Below, piece after piece: positions 55,213 through 61,380 of a DNA stretch of 64,000 nt. The notes below the pieces were generated by a model that was not told the DNA's origin, ran no database searches, and saw only the letters and a list, made by a program, of their open reading frames with translations. Source of the DNA: Solirubrobacter sp963848475 (GTDB taxonomy: Bacteria; Actinomycetota; Thermoleophilia; Solirubrobacterales; Solirubrobacteraceae); contig CAWKDW010000020.1 of assembly GCA_963848475.1 (NCBI GenBank), positions 1 through 64,000 on the forward strand, given 5' to 3'. Position numbers and translations under genes: made by a program. Position 1 is the stretch's first letter, and every line of letters starts with the position of its first letter.

Positions 55213-57286
55213 CGGCGAGCGCCGGCATCATCGTCGCCTCTTCGCCGATCGGCCGGACGTCGACCGCGATCACCTTGTACTCCGGGCACGACGTATTGAC
55301 GTCGGCCGAACTGCCGATCAGCAGGTTCGTCCGCGTCTCGGGGAAGTGGAACGTGGTGAACACGTGCCCGCGCTCGATTCGCTCCGTCACCTGCGCCGTG
55401 ATCTCGATGCGGCCCTGGCGGCTGCGCACGGAGATCGTCTCGCCGTCGGTGATCCACAGGCGCTCGGCGTCGTCGGGATGGATCTCGAGGTAGTCGCGGT
55501 CGTTGAGCTCGAGGTTGCCGGTGCGGCGCGTCATCGTGCCCGCGTTGTAGTGCTGCAGCCGGCGGCCGGTGACGAGGATCAGCGGGAAATCCTCGCTCGC
55601 GGCGTCGCCCGGCGCCTTGTAGGGCAGCGCGGCGAAGTGCCCGCGCCCGTGCGGCGTGTCGAACTCGTGCTCGTAGAGGATCGGGGCGTCGGTGCCGTCG
55701 GCTGCGACGGGCCACTGGAGCCCGGTGCGACCGACCCGCTCGTAGGTGACGCCGGCGAAGTGCGGCGTCAGCGCGGCGATCTCGCGCATCGCGTCCTCAG
55801 GCCCGTCCCAGCCCAACTCGTGGCCGAGCGCGCTCGAGATCGTCTTGATGATCTCGAAGTCGGTCTTCGCGCTGCCGGGAGGCGCGATCGCGGGCGCGAC
55901 GAGCTGGATCCTGCGCTCGGCGTTGGTGAACGTGCCGGACTTCTCGAGGAACGAGGAGGCGGGCAGGATCACGTCGGCGTACTTGGTCGTCTCGGTCTCG
56001 AAGATGTCCTGGCAGACCATGAACTCGAGGTTCTCCAGCGCCGCAACCACATGCGCGGTGTTCGGGTCGGTCTGCGCGACGTCCTCGCCGAAGATGTACA
56101 TCGCCTTCAGGTCGCCGGCGACCGCCGCGTCGAACATCTGCGGAATCGTCAGGCCCTTCTCGCGCGGGATGTCGACGCCCCAGGCGTTTTCGAAGGAGCG
56201 TGCGGTCTCCTCGTCGCCGACCGAGCGGTAGGCGGTGAACGTGTCCGGCAGCGCGCCCATGTCCGACGAGCCCTGGACGTTGTTCTGCCCGCGCAAGGGC
56301 AGCAGCGCGGCGCCGTCGCGGCCGACGTTGCCGGTCATCAGCGCGACGTTGCAGATCAGCTGCACGACTTCGGAGCCGTATTTGTGCTCGGTGACGCCGA
56401 GGCCCCAGGAGAAGCAGGCGTTCTCGGCCTCGCCGTAGATGTGGGCCGCCTGGACGAGGTCGGCCGCGGGGACGCCGCTGATCTCCTCGACGGCCTCCGG
56501 CGTGTACTGCGGGAGCAGTTCGAGCAGCGATTCGTAGCCCTCGGTGCGGCGCTCGATGAACTCGGCGTCGACCAGCTCGTCGCGGTGGATCACGTGCGCG
56601 ATCCCGAGCATCACGGCCGCGTTGGAGCCGGGCCGCGGCGAGAGGTGCAGGACGCCGTAGTCGGCGAGCTCGATCCGGCGCGGGTCGATCGTCACGAGCT
56701 TCATCCCGCGCAGCGTCGCCTGCTTGATCCGGGCGCCGACGACCGGGTGGCCCTCGGTCGGGTTGGCGCCGATCAGGATCGTGGCGTCGGTGTGGTCGAA
56801 GTCGCTGAAGGAGCCCGTCGCGCCGGACAGGCCGAACGCCTTGCGTAGCGCGAACGAGGTCGGCGAATGGCACACGCGCGAGCAGTTGTCGATGTTGTTG
56901 GTGCCGATCGCGGCGCGCATCAGGCGCTGCATCGCGTAGCAGTCCTCGTTCGTCGCTCGTGAGGACGCCAGGCCGGCGATCGCATCGGGACCGTGCTGGG
57001 TCTTGATCCGCGTTAGCTCGGTCGTGATTCTGTGCACCGCCTCCTCCCAGCTCGCCAGCCGGAACGTCCCGTTCTCGCGGATCAGCGGGCTCGTGAGGCG
57101 GTCGCGCCGACGCGAGAACTGGTGCGCGAACCGGCCTTTCAGGCACGTGTGGCCTTCATTGGCGGGACCGTCGAGCGCGGGGCTGATCGAGGCGACCTTG
57201 CCGTTGCGGGCGTGGGCCTCCAGACGGCAACCGACGCCGCAGTAGCCGCAGGTGGTGGTGACGCTTGAGTCGAACATGGTGCTCAC
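55205..57286 (-). CDS. NAD-linked formate dehydrogenase, molybdenum/tungsten catalytic subunit
   Basis: A 693-residue bis-MGD enzyme. The N-terminal [4Fe-4S] ligands are in CGYCGVGCRLEAHARNGKV and EGHTCLKGRFAHQF. The metal-ligand cysteine with the following His is in NIDNCSRVCHSPTSFALR (Cys in 'RVCHS'). Cofactor blocks include LIGANPTEGHPVVGARIKQA, LPLRGQNNVQGSSDMGALPD and LILVTGRRLQHYNAGTMTRR. It oxidises formate to CO2 and passes electrons to the iron-sulfur subunit. GTG at 57286 overlaps that gene's stop (GTGA); ATG at 57277 would be the next start. Confidence 0.92.
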   Translation of the reverse strand: MSTMFDSSVTTTCGYCGVGCRLEAHARNGKVASISPALDGPANEGHTCLKGRFAHQFSRRRDRLTSPLIRENGTFRLASWEEAVHRITTELTRIKTQHGPDAIAGLASSRATNEDCYAMQRLMRAAIGTNNIDNCSRVCHSPTSFALRKAFGLSGATGSFSDFDHTDATILIGANPTEGHPVVGARIKQATLRGMKLVTIDPRRIELADYGVLHLSPRPGSNAAVMLGIAHVIHRDELVDAEFIERRTEGYESLLELLPQYTPEAVEEISGVPAADLVQAAHIYGEAENACFSWGLGVTEHKYGSEVVQLICNVALMTGNVGRDGAALLPLRGQNNVQGSSDMGALPDTFTAYRSVGDEETARSFENAWGVDIPREKGLTIPQMFDAAVAGDLKAMYIFGEDVAQTDPNTAHVVAALENLEFMVCQDIFETETTKYADVILPASSFLEKSGTFTNAERRIQLVAPAIAPPGSAKTDFEIIKTISSALGHELGWDGPEDAMREIAALTPHFAGVTYERVGRTGLQWPVAADGTDAPILYEHEFDTPHGRGHFAALPYKAPGDAASEDFPLILVTGRRLQHYNAGTMTRRTGNLELNDRDYLEIHPDDAERLWITDGETISVRSRQGRIEITAQVTERIERGHVFTTFHFPETRTNLLIGSSADVNTSCPEYKVIAVDVRPIGEEATMMPALAGG

Positions 57287-57927
57287 CTCGCGGGATTGGG
57301 CTCAATCAGGTGTAGCAGGGAGACCTCGGTGATGGCGTCCGTGGGACAGGTGTCGGCGCAGGCGCCGCACGAGACACAGGTCGAGTCGCGGAAGCCCTTG
57401 TCGAGGCCCGCCGCGATGTTCGCGCCGAAGCTGCGGCCGGTCGCCGTCAGCGCGAACGTCCCCTGGACCTCGTCGCAGGCGCGCACGCAGCGTCCGCACG
57501 AGATGCACAGCTCGTGCTGGAAGGCCAGGTAGGGATGGTTCTCGTCGTGCGAAACCTCGTGCTGCTCGCCGGGCCAGCGCGGTTCGCCGACGTCGAGCAT
57601 CCGCGCGACGGCCGCCAGCTCGGTGTGCTCGCCCGGCGCCGCGGGCAGCTCGGAGAGCACGAGCTCGACGACCGCGGTGGCCACGCGGCGGGCGGTGGCG
57701 TCGGTCGTGTCGACCTTCATGCCGTCGCGCACGACGGTCGTGCAGGAGGCGACCGGGCCGGGCGCGCCCTCGACCCCGACCAGGCAGACGCGGCAGGCGC
57801 CGAAAGGCGCCTGGCGCTCGTCGAAGCAGAGCGTCGGGATCTCGCGCCCGGCGGCGCTCGCGGCGTCGAGCACGGTCGTCCCGGGTGCGACGGTGAGTGC
57901 CTCGCCGTCGAGTTCGAAGGTGATCAC
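57283..57927 (-). CDS. iron-sulfur (NuoG/HoxU-like) subunit of formate dehydrogenase
   Basis: A 214-residue electron-transfer protein. The [2Fe-2S] site is in PTLCFDERQAPFGACRVCLV with a later cysteine in GPVASCTTVV. Two [4Fe-4S] ferredoxin motifs follow: HELCISCGRCVRACDEVQG and DSTCVSCGACADTCPTDAIT. This is the N-terminal module of NuoG or of FdsA supplied as a separate subunit, linking the FMN subunit to the molybdenum subunit. GTG at 57927 overlaps the stop of the NuoEF-like gene. The frame is intact. Confidence 0.9.
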   Translation of the reverse strand: MITFELDGEALTVAPGTTVLDAASAAGREIPTLCFDERQAPFGACRVCLVGVEGAPGPVASCTTVVRDGMKVDTTDATARRVATAVVELVLSELPAAPGEHTELAAVARMLDVGEPRWPGEQHEVSHDENHPYLAFQHELCISCGRCVRACDEVQGTFALTATGRSFGANIAAGLDKGFRDSTCVSCGACADTCPTDAITEVSLLHLIEPNPAR

Positions 57928-59564
57928 GTCGCCAGCCCCAGTTCTTCGGGGAAGTGCGCGAGCAGGCTGCGGATCGGCGCCGGCATGCCGCCGCCGTGCG
58001 CGCACAGGCTGCCGAGCTCGAGCGCCTCGAGCAGCTGCTCGAGCTTGGCCAGATCGACCGGGTGGTTGCTCTCGAACATCGCGTGCGCACGCGAGAGGCC
58101 GATCCGGCACGGGAAACACTTGCCGCAGCTCTCGGCCGCGCCGAAGTGCAGCAGGTGCTTGGCCACCGCGCGCATGTCGGTGAGCTCCTCGAAGGCGACG
58201 ATCCCGCCGTGGCCGACCATGCAGCCCTCCTCGGCGAGCGGCTTGAAGTCGAAGATCGTGTCGAGCTTGAAGCCGGGGAGGATGCCGCCGAGCGGGCCGC
58301 CGATCTGCAGCGCCTTGATCGGGCGGCCGCTGGCCATCCCGCCGGCGACGTCCTCGCACAGCTCGCGCATCGTGAGCCCGAACGGAACCTCATAGGCCCC
58401 CGGCCTGGCGAAGCGCTCGTTGAAGCAGACGATCTTCGAGCCGGGGGTCGCGTCCGGGCTGAGCGCGCGGTAGGCCTCGGCGCCATGGAGCGCGATGAAG
58501 GGCATGTTGCAGAGCGTCTCGACGTTGTTGACGACGGTCGGCAGGCCGTGGACGCCGCGCTCGGCAGGGAACGGCGGCCGCGCCGAGACGACGCCTCGGA
58601 GCCCCTGGAGGCAGCTCAGCAACGCGGTCTCCTCGCCGACGACGTAGGAACCGGCGCCCTCGACGACGGTCACGTCGAAGCGTTCGCCCAGATGCCCCTG
58701 CGCCCGGGCCTCTTCGATCGCCTGGTCGAGCGCGGGCTTGGACCGGGGGTACTCGCTGCGGACGAGGATGAAGCCGTGGTCGGCGCCGACCGCGTAGCCG
58801 GCGAGCGCGAGGCCCTCGAGCAGCAGGTGCGGGTTGTCCTCCATCAGCAGCTTGTCGATGTAGGAGCCGGGGTCGCCCTCGTCTCCGTTGGCGACGATCA
58901 CCTTCTCGTCGCCCTTGGCCTTGCGCGCGAACTCCCACTTGGTGCCGGCGGGGAAGCCGGCGCCGCCGCGGCCGCGCACCTCGGCGGCCTTGACCGCCTC
59001 GAGCAGTTCCTCGGGCGTCTTCGTGAGCGCCTTGGTGTAGCCCGACCAGTCGCCGGGGCGGGTGAGTACCGGCTCGGCCAGCAGGCTCTCGAAGACCGGC
59101 TCGGGAGCGGGCCTCGATTGGTCGGCGATGAGGCGCTCGATCGCTCCCGGCCCGGCGTCGATGACGTCGCCGTCGCGCACCGCCGGGCTCGCGTGGCAGT
59201 AGCCGAGGCAGACCGTCTCGGCCAGCGAAGTCGAGCGATCCTCGGCGCGCTCGCCGAGGCTCAGGCCGAGCGCCCGCTCCACGGTGTCGACGTGGGCGTC
59301 GCCCGTGGCGGCGAAGCACGCCGTTCCCGTGCACACGCGCACGTGGCGCTGCCCGCGCGGGACCAGCAGGTCGTCATAGAACGTCGAGACGCCGTGGACC
59401 GCCGCTTCGGGCAGGCCCGAGCGCTCCGCGGCGACCCTGCGGTCGTCGTCGGTGATCTCCCCCCGTTGATCCATCGCCTCTTTGAGCACGTCGAGCGCCG
59501 TCGGCGCTCCCTGCTCGTGGTGGCGGCGGACAAGCTCCACCAGATTGCGCGACACAACGTGCAT
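57924..59564 (-). CDS. NuoE-NuoF fusion, NADH/FMN subunit of formate dehydrogenase
   Basis: A 546-residue fusion. The NuoE-like part has GEITDDDRRVAAERSGLPEA, VHGVSTFYDDLLVP and the [2Fe-2S] cysteines in VRVCTGTACFAATGD and ETVCLGYCHASPAV. The NuoF-like part has the FMN/NADH loop EVRGRGGAGFPAGTKWEFAR, VIVANGDEGDPGSYIDKLLM and the [4Fe-4S] site AAESCGKCFPCRIGLSRAH. It transfers electrons from formate to NAD+ (FdsB-like). ATG at 59564 is chosen; homology begins within ten residues. It is the first gene of the operon, divergent from the LysR gene, with a LysR/OxyR-like site between. Confidence 0.9.
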   Translation of the reverse strand: MHVVSRNLVELVRRHHEQGAPTALDVLKEAMDQRGEITDDDRRVAAERSGLPEAAVHGVSTFYDDLLVPRGQRHVRVCTGTACFAATGDAHVDTVERALGLSLGERAEDRSTSLAETVCLGYCHASPAVRDGDVIDAGPGAIERLIADQSRPAPEPVFESLLAEPVLTRPGDWSGYTKALTKTPEELLEAVKAAEVRGRGGAGFPAGTKWEFARKAKGDEKVIVANGDEGDPGSYIDKLLMEDNPHLLLEGLALAGYAVGADHGFILVRSEYPRSKPALDQAIEEARAQGHLGERFDVTVVEGAGSYVVGEETALLSCLQGLRGVVSARPPFPAERGVHGLPTVVNNVETLCNMPFIALHGAEAYRALSPDATPGSKIVCFNERFARPGAYEVPFGLTMRELCEDVAGGMASGRPIKALQIGGPLGGILPGFKLDTIFDFKPLAEEGCMVGHGGIVAFEELTDMRAVAKHLLHFGAAESCGKCFPCRIGLSRAHAMFESNHPVDLAKLEQLLEALELGSLCAHGGGMPAPIRSLLAHFPEELGLAT

Positions 59565-59610
59565 CGTCGCCGCATATGCCCCACTTGTCCAAGTGCTCCG
59601 ACCGATGTGT

Positions 59611-59629
59611 TGATAGCTCCGGTCTATCA
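59611..59629. promoter_or_regulatory. LysR-type operator, TGATAG-N7-CTATCA
   Basis: A perfect inverted repeat TGATAG CTCCGGT CTATCA sits 8 bp before the LysR ATG and 47 bp before the formate dehydrogenase operon. It fits the T-N11-A rule and contains ATAG-N7-CTAT. The adjacent LysR protein is the likely binder, and overlap with its own start region suggests autoregulation. Confidence 0.6.
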
Positions 59630-59636
59630 TCGTGCG

Positions 59637-60527
59637 ATGTTCATCCGGCAGCTCGAGTACCTGACGGCGCTGGACCGGGAGCGCCACTTCGGCCGGGCCG
59701 CGGCCGCCTGCCACGCCGCTCAGCCGACCTTGTCGGCGGGCATCCGCAGCCTCGAGCGCGAGTTGGGCGTGCCGCTGGTGCGCCGAGGGCGCGAGTTCGA
59801 GGAGCTGACACCCGAGGGCGAGCTGATCCTCGGCTGGGCGCAGCGTGCGCTTGCTGACATCGAGAGCCTCAAGCAGGAGGCGAGCCGGCTGCGGGGCGGG
59901 CTGGAGGGAACGCTGCGGATCGGCGCGATCCCCACCTCGCTGCCACTCTCACCGCTCGTCACCACGCGCTTCCGTGAGCGCCACCCGCGCATGCGCGTGC
60001 GGCTGATCTCGATGAGCTCGCGCCAGATCGCCCACGGGCTGGAGCACGGCGAGATCGAGGCCGGGCTGACCTACCTCGACAACGAGCCGCTCGCGCACGT
60101 GGACGCCGTCCCGCTCTGGCGCGAGCGCTATCTGCTCGTCACCCCGGCCGGTGGCGAGTTCGGCTCCGCCCAGTCGGTGCCGTGGGCGGTCGCGGCCGGC
60201 CTGCCGCTGTGCCTGCTGACGCCGGAGATGCAGCATCGCCGGATCGTCGACGCAGCCTTCGCCTCCGCGGGCGTGACGCCCGAGCCGGCGGTGGAGACCA
60301 ACTCGATCTCGACGCTGATCGCCCACGCCCGCGCGGGCCTGCAGGGCATCACCGCCGACACCTGGCTGGACGCCAACCCACTGCCCGACGACCTGCGCGC
60401 GGTGCCGCTCGTACAGCCGGAGATCGAGCACACGATCGGGCTCGTCACCACCACCACGATCGAGCGCACGCCGGTGATCACGGAGTTGCTCGACCTGCTC
60501 GCGGGAGCCGATCAGCCCGTCACGTAG
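59637..60527 (+). CDS. LysR-family regulator of the formate dehydrogenase operon
   Basis: A 296-residue regulator. The winged helix-turn-helix reads MFIRQLEYLTALDRERHFGR, AAAACHAAQPTLSAGIRSLE and RELGVPLVRRGREFEELTPE. The periplasmic-binding-like effector domain has LRIGAIPTSLPLSPLVTTRF, HGLEHGEIEAGLTYLDNEPL and TNSISTLIAHARAGLQGITA. It is divergent from the formate dehydrogenase genes, a common arrangement (FdsR-like), so formate or a related signal may be the effector. The frame is intact. Confidence 0.92.
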   Translation: MFIRQLEYLTALDRERHFGRAAAACHAAQPTLSAGIRSLERELGVPLVRRGREFEELTPEGELILGWAQRALADIESLKQEASRLRGGLEGTLRIGAIPTSLPLSPLVTTRFRERHPRMRVRLISMSSRQIAHGLEHGEIEAGLTYLDNEPLAHVDAVPLWRERYLLVTPAGGEFGSAQSVPWAVAAGLPLCLLTPEMQHRRIVDAAFASAGVTPEPAVETNSISTLIAHARAGLQGITADTWLDANPLPDDLRAVPLVQPEIEHTIGLVTTTTIERTPVITELLDLLAGADQPVT

Positions 60528-60567
60528 CCGCCGACAGTGTGCAACGAGTGCAAGACTGATCGAACCA

Positions 60568-61020
60568 ATGAAACGCGACGCAGCGCTCGTCTCACTCTCG
60601 CGTGGCCATCATCAGGCCTTGGTCGTGGCACAGAAGCTGCGCCGGGCGGATCATGGCAACGCCCGCGAGGCCCGAGCCGCCTTCGCCGCCTTCTGGCCCG
60701 TCAGTGGTCGCGCGCACTTCCGCCTCGAGGAAGAGGTGCTCCTGCCCGCGTTCGCCGGCCATGGCGATCCGCATCACCCGCTGATCGCCCGCGTGCTCTG
60801 CGACCACGTCGAGATCCGGTACCGCGCCGAGGTGGTCCTCGACGACGACGCCGGCACGTCCGTGGACGACCTGCACGAGCTCGGCGGCCTGCTGGCCGAC
60901 CACGTCCGCGTCGAGGAGCGCGAGCTGTTCCCGCTGATCGAGCAGGCGATGCCCGCCGGCGACCTCGCGGTCGTCGCGTCCGCGCTCGAACAGGCCGAGG
61001 ACCTTCTCGCCGACCACTGA
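60568..61020 (+). CDS. hemerythrin-domain protein
   Basis: A 150-residue four-helix protein with a likely di-iron site. His and Glu residues are placed as in hemerythrins: LSRGHHQALVVAQKLRR, RAHFRLEEEVLLPAFAGHGD, LCDHVEIRYRAEVVL and LADHVRVEERELFPLIEQAM. It may bind oxygen, nitric oxide or iron in the cytoplasm. ATG at 60568 lies 41 bp downstream of the LysR stop on the same strand, so read-through is possible. No close partner gene is evident. Confidence 0.85.
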   Translation: MKRDAALVSLSRGHHQALVVAQKLRRADHGNAREARAAFAAFWPVSGRAHFRLEEEVLLPAFAGHGDPHHPLIARVLCDHVEIRYRAEVVLDDDAGTSVDDLHELGGLLADHVRVEERELFPLIEQAMPAGDLAVVASALEQAEDLLADH

Positions 61021-61033
61021 GTCCCGGGGCCGT

Positions 61034-61342
61034 CTAGACGCCTATCCCCTTCGCGGCGTCACCCGCCGTGTAGTAGAGCCGGTCACCCTTGGTCGTGACG
61101 GCGAGCGCGGTCACGACCGTGCCGTTGGGCTCGAGCAGCCGGTCGCCCTTGGCATCGGCGATGCGCGAGATCAGGTTCCCGGCGCAGGTGTACGCGACGC
61201 CCCCGCCGCTGAAGAACACGGCGTGCGAGGGCCCGCCGCCGACGATCGACCATTCGGTCGCTTCATCGCCGTCGAGGCCCGGGCCCAAGGCCGCGCGGCT
61301 CGTGAGCGGCCGCCAACTCCGAAACGACGGAGGGCCGCACAC
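61034..61342 (-). pseudogene. C-terminal fragment of a repeat/beta-propeller-like protein
   Basis: About 90 residues remain: ATEWSIVGGGPSHAVFFSGG, GVAYTCAGNLISRIADAKGD and TALAVTTKGDRLYYTAGDAA. The spaced, blade-like strands resemble the last turns of a beta-propeller. The only in-frame start (61342) lies inside the nrdJ terminator hairpin, so no proper N-terminus exists. It is read as a gene remnant. Nothing else is recognised between the hemerythrin gene and nrdJ. Confidence 0.35.
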
Positions 61343-61357
61343 GTGGGCGGCCCTCCG
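61326..61357 (-). terminator. intrinsic terminator downstream of nrdJ
   Basis: ACGGAGGGCCGC and GCGGCCCTCCGT form a perfect 12-bp stem around an 8-base loop, 24 bp after the nrdJ stop. On the nrdJ strand it is followed by CGTTTCGG, a weak T-run. It is the strongest terminator-like hairpin seen in the window. Confidence 0.7.
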
Positions 61358-61380
61358 TCAAGACGCTATGTAGCTGTGGA

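Noticed and set aside
57954..59560. Long plus-strand frame leading into the LysR gene
   Set aside because: It is antisense to the NuoEF fusion; the LysR protein starts at the ATG at 59637.
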